DNA of 64,000 nt from Symsagittifera roscoffensis (taxonomy: Eukaryota > Xenacoelomorpha > Acoela > Convolutidae), in the NCBI RefSeq assembly GCF_963678635.1, contig NC_087071.1, positions 40,193,797 to 40,257,796 of the forward strand, read 5' to 3'. Positions 12,841 to 23,699 of this stretch are shown piece after piece (the first letter of the stretch is position 1; each line of letters opens with the position of its first letter). The position numbers and the translations under genes were made by a program. The notes under the pieces were generated by a model. That model did no database searches, was not told the DNA's origin, and saw only the letters and a program-made list of their open reading frames with translations.

Positions 12841-14190
12841 TTTAATTCATTCAAAAAGCCTTGTTGAAATCTGAACTTTATCATAATGAAATATCAGCTA
12901 AGAACCATTTTTGTTGATTGTTCTGAGGTCCAAATGCTCTGAGGTCCAAAAATAGTTGTCAAGGCTCCTTAATTATCCTAAAATGTCATATTTAAAATGG
13001 CTCAATCCATTTCAAAAAACCGCTCAAAAACCTTCAAAAAACCGCTGAAAACGATCATTTTAAAGCAAGCGTGATTGTCTATAAAACAGCTCAAACAGCT
13101 CAAGTTTTGCTTAAATTTGGGTTCGAAATCTCGACTCGGCAGTGGAATGATTGACTTTCTAAAAAACTAGCCTATTGGATTTCTTAAAATGAGTCTATTT
13201 TTGGATTTCTATGGTCGAACTAAATGAATAAAAAATAAGATATAGCTTGAGAATGGACTAATTGATTCTAATTGATAAGTTTCTAGAAAAAGTTTGATTG
13301 TTGAGCTTGAATCGACTGCTCCCTCAAAAAAAAGATCAAATATTGGATATGGCGTCAAGGTTAACTCGAAGCCTTTCAGTGATGAACACTAACAGCACCT
13401 TTTAATTGATCTGAAGACTGGTGTGAAAATCACAACTTTCTCAAGCTCTCTTGATTTTTATTTTAGAAGTCAATGCTAGGGCAACTGACAAATAGATAAA
13501 ACTTAGCTAAGTGGTAAAATCATATGACTGAGGCTAACTGGAATAAAATCTCAATGTTGTTCAAGATCGTTTATCGTGACTGGAAGAAAAGCAAATAAAA
13601 ACTAATTAGGTCACATCTGTCTGCAAACAGGAGCTGAAAGAATTTTGTAGGAAAAAACAGCGATGAAGTTCATTTATTGTAAAAGGAAGAAACAGCATCA
13701 ACAAAATATTAGGAGTTAAAATATAATCGGCTGGACAAATGTGTACGAAAAAAAATGAATGAGAAAAAAAAGAAAAAAAAGAAACTAAAAGTAATTACAG
13801 TGTAAAAATTATTTTTATTCATTAAAAATTCTTCCACAATACGGGCTCTTTTTCCGGAAACTGACCCCTTAGAACCGTTTTTTTGATAAATTTCACCATA
13901 AAATGGTTTCTCTTCGCACTTATTCTAGAGTTTCATTTTTTTTACCACACCAAAGACCCTCATGAAAATCTTTGATTTAGAGGTTTTGCATGTAGTTAAA
14001 ACAGAGTTTTTGCTGAATATTGCGAACACAAACAATGAAACGCTGTGGAAAAAAAATCATAAAAAAGGGTTAAAAGAGAAACTTCCTTTTTCGTGTTGTT
14101 CCCGAGCTGATCTGACGCCTCAAGAAGGCATCTGATTCTCATCTGCATCATATTCTCTTGACAAACCTCGAACACTGGCCAACAAAAGGT
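12841..14190. other. No gene recognised
   Basis: AT-rich. The part 13440-13960 resembles 15420-15960 in order and in several short blocks (GAGCTGAA-GAATTTTGTAG and similar), which suggests an old duplication. Nothing else is supported. Confidence 0.4.
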
Positions 14191-14194
14191 GTTC

Positions 14195-14490
14195 TCGCAA
14201 GACTTTTAGCGAGAAAAAATCAAGGTCTTAACTAATCATAATTCTCGTGAACGAAGTACTGTGTGTGAGAAAACTGAAAGACCGAAACAAAGTTCTCTAG
14301 TATTTTAGGCGTTGTTTTAAGTTTGTTTTACCAATGTCTTCATTTTTGCGTATTTTATGACATTGAAATCTGTTTTAAATACCGAAGTTTTCTGGCAACT
14401 CGTTATTCTTACCGGTTAATTTACGTTTGAAATGAAATGTTGTCAATCAGCCAGCTACCCGAAACCGATCTACCTCAGAACCAAAACGAT
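14195..14490 (+). repeat. Direct repeat, copy 1
   Basis: Shares with 14610-14935 the order GAGAAAAA-TCAAGGTC, GAACGAAG-ACTGTGTGTGAG, AACAAAGTTC, then GTTGTCAATCAGCCAGCTAC and CGAAACCGATCTACCTCAGA. The copies lie about 400 bp apart. Confidence 0.8.
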
Positions 14491-14609
14491 GCAAAAATAT
14501 GGTCCGCCGACTCGGATCGGAGCAGTTCCTGGAAATGAGAGCTGACCCGGCTGACCTTGTAGCTCTCACCTCTTCTCGCTCTGTTGGGGGGCGCGGATGG
14601 TCTCGCTAG

Positions 14610-14935
14610 AGTTTTATCGAGGAAAAATTAAGGTCATAACTAATGACTTTTCTGGTGAACGAAGAACAGTGTGTGAGAAAAGTCGGAAATTGAATGACCG
14701 AAACAAAGTTCACTATTTTTTGAGGCGCTGTTTTAAAATTGTTTCATCATTTTTTTTCATTTTTGCTTATTTTATGACATTGATATCTGCTTTTTAAAAC
14801 AGAAGTTTTATGGCAACTCGTTGTTCTTTGCTGACTTGTAATTTCCGATAGTTACGGTTTAATTTACGTTTGAAGTGAAATGTTGTCAATCAGCCAGCTA
14901 CCCGAAACCGATCTACCTCAGAACCGAAACGAGGC
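14610..14935 (+). repeat. Direct repeat, copy 2
   Basis: Second, longer copy of the 14195-14490 repeat, with about 30 extra bases near 14825-14860. Non-coding as far as can be seen. Confidence 0.8.
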
Positions 14936-17511
14936 AGAAAGAAAAGTAGATACACGAAAAAGGAAGAAAGATTTGATTTTTCCAATTATAAATTGCTCAC
15001 AAGTAGATATAAAAACAACCACTTAGGAGAGGACAGACAACGGCATCTTCGGATGCATCAAGTGTGTGAACCGATACGGTGAATGTTTAGAAAAAAATGA
15101 CACAAAAATTCTAATACTAAAACCTAATTATTAAGAAAAGTCAAATTAAAATTAACAATCGTACGCCGTCGAGCTTTGAATGACGCGCTGCAATGTGTTT
15201 CGGACTGGAAGAAAAACTAGAGACCAAGTTCACTCATTGGTCATGAAGCTGAGTGTTCCCATAAACTTTTGAGTAACTGGACTTTGAACACACCCTCATT
15301 AGTGGACTGAAAAGAATTTCGTTGTAAAATTAACAGAGAGAATGAGAAATGAAGAGGCTGTTGTAACAACGAAAAAATTAAACGGTCTAGTGAAGAATTG
15401 AACAAGAAATAACTAAAAATGATTGGGAGCCTTTGCTTCAGTACCTGCTACTTTTGACAAAAATTTAAGTGAGTGGTGAAAACCTATGACTGCACTCAGC
15501 CTTGAACAGAAATCTGAGGCCAATTTACAAAGCTAACGGGAAAAACGCAATGACGTTGAAATTAATTCATTGTGGAAAATCCCTTGATTACGTCACGCTT
15601 GTTTTATGTTGTAGAAAAGAGCTGAATGAGTTCTGTAGCAAAAACAACGGCGAGGTTAAATTACCGCAGGGCAAGAAAAACAATCAACGAATCAATTTCG
15701 ACTGGAGGCGTGATGAGAAGATATGAAAAAAAAAGGTTTAAAACACCTGCGAGAAAAATGGAATTATAGCTGTTTGTAGTCAACTAATCTAAAATTATGT
15801 AACAAGAAAACTTTAAGCCACTCGCGCATTTTATAGGAAAATGGACCCTATGATTTGAACAACTTTACTATAAATTGGTTCCTTTCAGCACGTCTCCTCA
15901 AAAACTTGTTTTTATTACCACAGAACTTGGATTATAAGAACTTGGATTTAGTCTCATAGCGTTTTGTTAACACCGAGAAGAATATGCAGTTCGCATACAA
16001 GGAATAAAAATGCCAAAAACTGGCTCTGGAAAAAGATATTAAGAAAAAAAACAAGATGTAAAAAAGAAAATCTTTGAACTAGGTTGAAATTGATCTCCCA
16101 ACCTAGAGATGAAGAATAATGTAACCTCTGCGCTCTACTTCTTGTCAATCTACGACCACTGGCCATCAATAGTGGATACCCAGTACGCTATTGATTTTCT
16201 AATGCTAAAAATAAAACATTTGAGATTCAACGGAGAAGAACCCCGTGCTGGAGAGATTAAGAATCCGACGTGCTTCCCTTGTCAATCGCTAAACATCAAA
16301 ACAAATACAGAAGCTGCTCTTAAAAATCCAATACTAGAAACACAACAGTTGATATGTACAGAGTCGACCCCCGCCCCGATCTGGAGATTAAGGGATTAAC
16401 GTCCATGCACAAGACGTTAGATGTTTTGAATCGCAACAGATGTTTTGAATCGCCACTGCTATGCCATTAAAATGGCATCAAATGAACTGTTTCATATACG
16501 CGTAGGTTTGGAAAAAAAAGACTTCGTTATTTGATACTACGCTCAGTATCTTTTTTGTTCAAAGAAGGGAAAACTCGGCGACTTGCTTAATCCTCATTAC
16601 ACCACCCTCGACTTAAGAAAATCTTTGAATATTGCGCTTTGTACTTTGTTTTACCTAGTTTCGTCCCAGGTCAGTGATGTGAAATCGTGACCTGTAAATT
16701 TTCTTGAGTCCTACTGCCATTCAATTTTTTTGTTTGTTCTATCCGCCAAAGTCTTTTCATAATTCGCACCTCGGCTAGAAGTAAATTATTGAGATGCGCC
16801 GTTCAGTCTTTTTCTTTAAGTCGCGCCGCTACCTTTATAAGTCACGCCACGCCTCAAACAAAAACTCAAGCACAAAAACAACAAACTTTATAAAAAGTTA
16901 TTTCGACGACGAGATTTAAGAAAAGAGCTAGGTGGATTCAAGAAGGAGTGGACTTGGCCCGAAATAAGTCTTTGGCGTTTAAGAAATTGTCGCACAAAAA
17001 AGGGAAGATATGGATGCCCGTCAATTTTTTTCCGATCGCTGCGGCTTTTTTAACTTCTACAGAGTCTGTAGTTGGCATTTTAAATCTGGCTACTTACTTA
17101 TGTCGCGCTAATCACAACAGTGTTTTGGGTCGAATTTAATTTTTTTTGATCGCACCTATTTTGATACGCCAAGACTCAGTCGAGCCGGTCTTAAATTGCC
17201 CATGAAGTCGCGCTGATCTGGAATTTTTAAATTTGGGTCGCGCCGATCTTATCTTAGTCTTCGTCAAAGGTTATCTTAGTCTGCGTCATTGGAAAATTAG
17301 TTATCGGAAACATTTGAAAACTAAATCGAAACTATTTGCATTCTCATTCTATTTACATTTTTAATCAAGACAACTAAACTTACTTCTCACACAGATCTGT
17401 CGTTGAGGTATAAAAACTACATTATTGAAAGGTCATCATAAAATTATAAAAGGCAGATAAATTATCTTCGTAATATCTTCGAGTTATCTTCGAGTTTAAG
17501 CTTAGTAATTT
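14936..17511. other. No firm gene; two exon-like fragments
   Basis: The plus frame 16109-16399 reads in part YAIDFLMLKIKHLRFNGEEP and looks protein-like. The plus frame at about 16567-16626 contains KLGDLLNP, matching the fragment at 4449-4574. Neither can be joined to a gene model with confidence. Confidence 0.35.
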
Positions 17512-18544
17512 TCATTGGTTGATGATATACACTTCCAAATGAAGTTTATCATTTCTGATCCAACCGCTTTTGTAGAAGAAAACTTCATGTAAACTCATAA
17601 AATCATCTGAACAAACAGCATACGCGCCCATCTTACTGCAATATTTCACGCTATCTTGTTTTATTTCACATTTCATCTCTTTCGATTTGTTTAGGTCATT
17701 CCAGTTTAGAAGTTTATATTTTACCTCTAAATTATGCAAATGCTCTTCATTTCGTGTGCCAATTTTCCAGCAAAGTGTTTCATCAGCCTTCCAAGTTTTT
17801 AGCTCGTTTTCTTCCGTCTTTTCAGTAACCGAAGCGGTCACCGAAAACCTGAATCCGCCCAATTCCATGAACTGTTGGCTACCGTTCAAAAAATGTGGAA
17901 TTTGATTAGAAATTGGAATTTGAGCAGAAAATCTGAAACCTGCCTCTGAAATCAGCAATTTACTATCTTCTCGTTTCATCAACCGAAAAGCTGATGAAAA
18001 TGTCCCGGGCTTAACATTTTGAACAGTCCCAGCCTTGACGTTTTTCACCCATTCTTTGTCGGCTGAGAGAACTTTTGGCTCAATGACCAGTTTTTCCACC
18101 TCGTCGAGTTTTTTCTGGTACAACTTCATCATATATTTGTGATAAGCAACTTCTGATTTAAGCTGCGCAATATTTTTGGTCAAAGCTTGGATTTCTACTT
18201 TATTTTGAAGTTTTTCAACCCTCTGAATTGCTGATGAACAAATACTATCAATAACGTTTTTCAATATCTTCAAATTGTGATCTTTATGATACAGACTAAC
18301 GCATTGTGCACACGAAGGTTCTCGACATGTGACACACCAAAATTCCTGCTCCCATTTTGTGTGCATGCGGCAGAAAGGTAACGTAATTTTGACCGAGTTT
18401 TGAGGAATTTGCCACAAAGCCTCTTCGCCTTGCTGGCTTGGTGACAACAGTTTCAAGCCATCTCTTATTTCGAACATGGGCTTTAGATCCACTATGTTCA
18501 CTGCGTGTTCTGCGTTGCAAATTGCACATTTAAGTAATACTGCC
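17512..18544 (-). CDS. TRIM-like RING/B-box gene, exon 2 (last exon)
   Basis: Main exon of a predicted 400-residue RBCC/TRIM-type protein, a family of E3 ubiquitin ligases. It starts at a TGTTTTAG acceptor (AG at 18546-18545) and ends at a TGA. Protein numbering follows the spliced product. The exon supplies the last RING pair (C63, C66). It then has a textbook B-box 2: C115, H118, C127, C130, C135, C138, H143, H146. A coiled coil rich in Leu, Lys and Glu covers about 155-213. The C-terminal 130 residues resemble a MATH/TRAF domain (GGFRFSVTAS, then a closing GWIRNDKLHLEVYI strand), which would make it TRIM37-like in architecture. The B-box is certain. The MATH call is an inference from the end motif. 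No AATAAA was seen just downstream. Confidence 0.85.
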
Positions 18545-18585
18545 CTAAAACACAGTCTGATGAGTTTGCTAGTTTCATAAAACAA

Positions 18586-20042
18586 AAATCTTCCTGATTT
18601 CTAGATTGACTATTAACAGGCAATCCTTAAAACAGACGCCTCAAGAAGTGCGTTTTGCTGATTTTATATACGAATCCGGTTTTTCTGCTTTTATAATAAT
18701 AAAAAGTTGAGAAAGTAAAATTTTTTTACGAGAATTCAAAAAATTTTACCTTCCTGTCCAGGTTCCTTGACGGGTTCAGACTTCAAGCCAGGTTTCATGC
18801 AATAAGTGACAAAAAATTTGGCTTCCGATCATCATATTCAATCAAAAATGAATTAGTATTTTGTACTGAATCATTCCGGAAAACAATTGTTATCAAAAAA
18901 TTTGTTGCTAACTCCTTCCTTGATCTTTTAAAGGCATCATACTCCATCAGCCACATTTTTATAAGGTTTAAAGTTGCAATTTTAGGTATCTCAAAAATCT
19001 CGATTGATATGATTGAACTTTTGTGAATGATAGAAAACAAAAAATCAGACAAAAATCAATGATTTTTTAAAGACGTTCAACAAGGTGCATTCCTTGGACC
19101 TATTTTTTATTCTATATAGTCTGAACTACCAAATATCAAACTGATGCCAAGGTTCAACACGCCAAAGTGTTCAACTTGACATACGCTGTAAGACTCTGTC
19201 AAGATATTTCGAAAGGCATTCATTAAATTTGACATTTGAAAAACTTTAAAAAAAACAGAATTCATTGTTGCAGCAAATTTAGTAAATTTCAAATTATTAG
19301 ATAAAATTTTCCACCGAAACTGAGAGAGTTGAAGAAAAACCATTTGTCAATATTTTTAGAGTTCTATCCAATCCAACTAAAAAAAACAAGAAAAAAAGCT
19401 TAAGAAAAACGGCATGGTATTTGAATATTAAAACCTATAAGAAAGCCCTTACCAAAAACATTAGACGCTGCCAATAAGTGCCCTCTTATGTGAAGCCACT
19501 AACACTAGCCGGCTATTTTACTCAAAGAAAAAGCAAAAAATTGAGTTGTTTAGAACAAAACGAAAAATTTGTTCCTAGCTTATATATCAACTTAGATTAT
19601 CCAAACATCAATAAGTAAACCTAGTCATAAAACAGCCGTCTCAAACAGCAATACGAAATTTCTTTTAATTTTTTATGATAGCTCTACGTGTTTGGAACAA
19701 CATACAAGAACTTAATATACTAAAGAAATTTCTATCTTATTTTACAATTCATTATCAAAATTTTTAATAAGCTTTTATTTCAAAAAAAAATAGTTGCATC
19801 CTATGGAACGGGTACATACAGGGTATTCTGAAAAATTTAAAGGTAAAAATGCTTACATTTTTTGAAGTGAAAGTCCTATTAAAACCATTTCTGAAAAGAG
19901 TACTTTTTTCAACCATCAAAGAGTATACGAAAACAAAGATTTTAGTTGATAGATACAGTGGAAATTATCCACAATTAGCCAAGATACTTTTTTTGCCCTT
20001 TTCCACAGATGATCAACCGCTTTAAAAATTTTCGTGCTTTCT
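18586..20042. other. Intron sequence of the TRIM-like gene
   Basis: AT-rich intron DNA. Minus frame 18795-19052 has a mildly protein-like stretch (IATLNLIKMWLMEYDAFKRS) but no paired splice sites in a usable phase. It is not annotated as an exon. Confidence 0.45.
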
Positions 20043-20322
20043 ACTGCGCGGGTCACCGTTTCTACTCAATCTGTAAGCTCTGGCAAACTTCTCGGGTTGA
20101 CTCTATGAACTTCTGATTGGGTCCATCCTCAGAACCAAAAGTCGAGGGTGTTAAGGCACAGACTCTGTGGTTAAGGTCCAGACGCCTTGGTTTTTCCTTG
20201 ATATTTGTACTTTTCAAAACTATGAGGGTTGATTGGTGACCAGAACCGGGTGTTTTGCAAAATTGGTGCGGTTTCAAGCACCCGACAATTTATGTCTCCA
20301 CAAAATGGCCCCACAAGATAGG
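20043..20322 (-). repeat. 280-bp inverted repeat, left arm
   Basis: Near-perfect reverse complement of 21385-21665 (for example CAATCAGAAGTTCATAGAGT on the reading strand). Both arms keep an open frame of about 70 codons containing KTPGSGHQ-TLIVLKSTNIKE. The arms face each other across about 1060 bp, as in a foldback or long-TIR element inserted in the TRIM intron. Confidence 0.9.
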
Positions 20323-21384
20323 TTTTGGTCGAAGGATGATTCATCGTGAAACCAATTGATTTATTTCGTTTATTTTATTTCGTTTATTTAGTTTTTTTCC
20401 CCTTATTTTGTTTTATCACTTCATTTTTCATACAGATTTTTTTAGGAATTAAGTATTTTTAAGGATAGAAGTCCATTATTGCCCTAGACGCTTTAAGCTC
20501 CTGAGACTTTTTTAGCATGATCTCCAAAGTACTCTTCTAAAATACAAAAAAACATCGGACTGGAAAAAACTTATTTACCGGGTTTAAAATGAATAGACGA
20601 TTGAATGTTTTCCAGCAGACCGGCCACGAAACAGTTAATCAAGTAAAGCGTTAATTTCAAAGGCGGTATCGACAAAAGAAGTCGCTTACCAAGCAAAAAA
20701 AGTCGAATTTTGAAATCGGTCATAGATTATCTCAGCTGGCTCTCATTATGGTCACTTTTGGTCAAATTGTCGCTATACAACAAAACTGTTCTGCTGTTTG
20801 GTATCATTTGACTAGGCTCATGATCCAATTCATGGTTGACTCATGATCCGATTCTTTTTGAGCGATGTTTCGCCTTTTTGACCGAAGTTTTTTTTGTCAA
20901 AAACCGAAGACCGAAACCTCAAGAATCGGTGGAAACAGAGCAGTTTTTCGATTTTTGATTTTCTTGAGGTTGTTAAATTGAACGTCCAAAACAGACAAAG
21001 AGGAAAAAAACAAGTTCAAATGCTAGCTTCCGATAAAAAGTGCTGTTTGGTAAATCATGCGGTAATAATAGCTCATTTTAGGTCCGTATATGTGAAAAAA
21101 CTCATCTTTGAACCAATATTTCAAATGTTATTTTCCTGGTTGACGATAATGCTTGTCATTCAGATTCATACATAAAAAAAAATTACATACTTTTTAAGAT
21201 TAGAAAAAAGCGCTTACCATACATGTTCATTCTATGAAAAAATTCTAATCATTTATCTTCATATTATGAAAAAAAGCTGGCCATAAAACTTTATACTATG
21301 AAAAAGTGCTTACTACACAGTTTCAAACACAGTTTGTCATTCATCTTAATATTCTGAGCAAAAATTGCTCTGTTTTTGTCTCCA

Positions 21385-21665
21385 CCTATCTTGTGAAGCC
21401 ATTTTGTGGAGACAAAAAATGTCGGGTGCCTGACACCGCACCAATTTTGTAAAACACCCGGTTCTGGTCACCAACCAACCCTCATAGTTTTGAAAAGTAC
21501 AAATATCAAGGAAAAACCAAGGCGTCTGGACGTTAACTACAGAGTCTGTGCCTTAACACCCTCAGCTTTTGGTTCTGAGGATGGACCCAATCAGAAGTTC
21601 ATAGAGTCAAACCGAGAAGCTTGCCAGAGCTTACAGATTGTGTAAAAATGGTGACCCGCGCGGTA
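21385..21665 (+). repeat. 280-bp inverted repeat, right arm
   Basis: Partner of 20043-20322. The shared frame runs through 21406-21645 without a stop. The two peptides differ at several residues with no obvious excess of silent changes, so the frame may be open by chance. No transposase is seen between the arms (20323-21384). Confidence 0.9.
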
Positions 21666-22008
21666 TACAGTTTCAAACTATGAAAAATTGTTAGTCATTC
21701 TTCTTCATTTTCTGAGAAAACAATGTTGGCCATGCAATTTCATACTATGAAAAAAAAATTACCATACGTTTTTAGGCTATGAAAAAGTCCTTGCCATGCA
21801 ATTTTAAACTTAAAAAAAAAAGCTTATCTTTCATCTTCATTTAATGTAAAAAAATCATGGCCATACAAATTCATACTATGAAAAAAATTACCATACTTTT
21901 TCAGACTAGGAAAAAATGTTTGTCATTCATCTCCATATTCTGAGAAAAAAAATACCCTACGTTTTTAGACTATGAAAAAATGCTTGCCATACAATTTCAA
22001 ACTTTGAA

Positions 22009-22425
22009 ATTCAATAGCCGGCTTTTTTTCATAATATGAAGATAAAAGAGAGGAATTTTTTGGATAGTGTGAAATTGTTACGGTAAGCACCTTTTCAGAG
22101 ACTAAAAATGTATGGTAAACTTTATTTTCCATAGTCTGAAATGGTATTGTAAGTATTTTTTCCTAGTCTGAAAAAGTATGGTAATTTTTTTTCATAGTAT
22201 GAATTTGTATGGCCAGGATATTTTCTCATAAAATGAAGATGAAAGATGAATTTTTTTAAGACTAGGAAAAAAATACTTACAATACCATCTCAGACTGTGG
22301 AAAATAAAGCTTACCATACATTTTTAGTCTCTGAAAAGGTGCTTACCATAACAATTTCACACTATGCAAAAAATTCTTCTCTTTTATCTTCATATTATGA
22401 AAAAAAAGCCGGCCATTGAATTTCA
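22009..22425. repeat. Palindrome within repeat cluster
   Basis: The left arm (about 22009-22170) and the right arm (about 22260-22425) are close reverse complements, from AATAGCCGGCTTTTTTTCAT outward to TTTTTCCTAGTCT at the inner end, around a 90 bp spacer. In RNA this would form a long hairpin inside the intron. Confidence 0.8.
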
Positions 22426-22659
22426 TACTATGAAAAAAAAAATTACTTACTTTTTCAGATTAAAAAAAGTGCTTACCATACAATTTCATACTATGAAAAA
22501 ATTGAGTAAAACTATGAGTGATATTTCTTATAGAATCAATAAATGAAAACTCATTGATAGGCAACTTTCTTGCATGGACGTCGACCCGCTGATAAAAGCA
22601 AAGCATTTTTTGGCCAAACAAGTTTTCACAAGTTAATAAAAATAAACAGTTTTGCCTAC

Positions 22660-22829
22660 CCATTAGCGTTAGTATTCTGTAGACTATACAAACACAGACG
22701 AGGATGACCGCAATACATATGACCACAAGGTAGTATTCTGGGGTCCCAAAACACATCACAGCAAATAGAGCAAGTAAAGTTGTCAGTGATGTCTTTCCGT
22801 GTGAAATCTCCTGATGAGCTGCACGCCAT
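22660..22829 (-). CDS. TRIM-like RING/B-box gene, exon 1 (RING)
   Basis: Begins with an ATG in an AAAAATGG context (22829-22827) and encodes DNFTCSICCDVFWDPRILPC then GHMYC. This is most of a C3HC4 RING: C20, C23, C35, H37, C40 and probably C46. It stops at a GTAGGC donor (GT at 22659-22658) two bases into a codon. Exon 2 begins with exactly the one base needed and within seven residues supplies the missing CAIC pair, so the two exons complete one RING. The intron (22659-18545, 4115 bp) holds the 20043-21665 inverted-repeat element and the 21180-22510 repeat cluster. Oddity: the sixth zinc ligand is displaced (C40-x5-C46 instead of C-x2-C). Confidence 0.85.
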
Positions 22830-23268
22830 TTTTCAACACTTCAGAAAGTTATTTGTGAGATATTCTGACGGATCAGCAGTTTGGCTGGAGAAACTTGAAG
22901 GGGTGAACGCTGGCTGTTGGAGTCTAAAATATCATAAACTTTTGAAAACCGGAACAGAAAATTGGTATACCTTGGTACATTTTTTTCGCAATAACGAGTA
23001 GCGTTATTTCATTTGAGAATTTTTTTCTAGCAAGCTTTTATTAAAAAGGTCAACAGTGCACTGATTTGATTTCAATTCAAGTTGATGGCTTGAAAAATTG
23101 TAAAATTTTTGAAGCCAGCTAACAAGCAAACTTTCGAAACAAATTTAAATTTTAACAACGATCTAAAACTTTGATCTAAAACTAGGATTGATAATTGTAA
23201 ATTCATAATCACACGCCATTTTTGTTCTTTACGTCCGGTGAACAGTGACAAGGCTTCTATTATGACTG
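22830..23268. other. 5' flank of the TRIM-like gene
   Basis: Upstream of the exon 1 ATG. No promoter element can be named. A plus frame at 22780-23001 is antisense to exon 1 and is taken as chance. Confidence 0.4.
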
Positions 23269-23699
23269 GAAGGAATTTCAAATCTTAGTTTCGGCCATCG
23301 ATATTTGTTTTGCTGTGAGATGTCAGTTTTTATGATGAAAAAAGTCAAACCCGGGCCAAGGTCAAATAAGGTCGGATCAAACAAACCCGAACAGTAACAG
23401 CCGCACCGATACTGAAACCGAGAACAATAGTCTGGACTTCGTTTTTTAGTCGCGCACAAAGTCTGGAAATGTCGTAAACCGGTCGACTGATTTACGACAT
23501 TTCCAGACTTTGTGCGCGACTAAAAAACCCAGTCCAGACTATTGTTTTCGGTTTCAGTATTGGTGCGGCTGTTATTGTTCGGGTTTGTTTGATCCGACCT
23601 TATATGACCTTGGCCCAGGTTTGAATTTTTTCATTATTAAAACTGACATCTTACAGCAAAAAAATATGGATGGCCGAAACTAAGATTTGAAATTCCTTC
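23269..23699. repeat. Near-perfect 430-bp palindrome
   Basis: Arms 23269-23478 and 23491-23699 are reverse complements with few differences, around a 12-base loop (CCGGTCGACTGA). The inner stem includes TCTGGAAATGTCGTAAA and the outer end GAAGGAATTTCAAATCTTAG. There is no coding sequence in it. It could be a foldback element or a recent inverted duplication. Confidence 0.92.

Larger units (their letters stand above)
21180..22510. repeat. Cluster of degenerate short repeats
   Basis: Many copies of a motif like GCTTACCATACAATTTCATACTATGAAAAA, with variants, occur in both orientations. The same motif family reappears at 42690-43110 and 43425-43455. It lies inside the TRIM intron and is interrupted by the right arm of the 280-bp inverted repeat. 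Confidence 0.75.

Noticed and set aside
21180..22510. CRISPR-like array
   Set aside because: Repeats are degenerate, in both orientations and unevenly spaced, and the genome is eukaryotic.
22460..22759. 99-codon minus ORF with hydrophobic start
   Set aside because: Out of frame with the RING exon that covers the same bases and has a proper ATG, donor and zinc ligands.
23229..23459. ORF in the left palindrome arm
   Set aside because: Cys-rich peptide but without a partner or domain, and the frame is not kept in the right arm.
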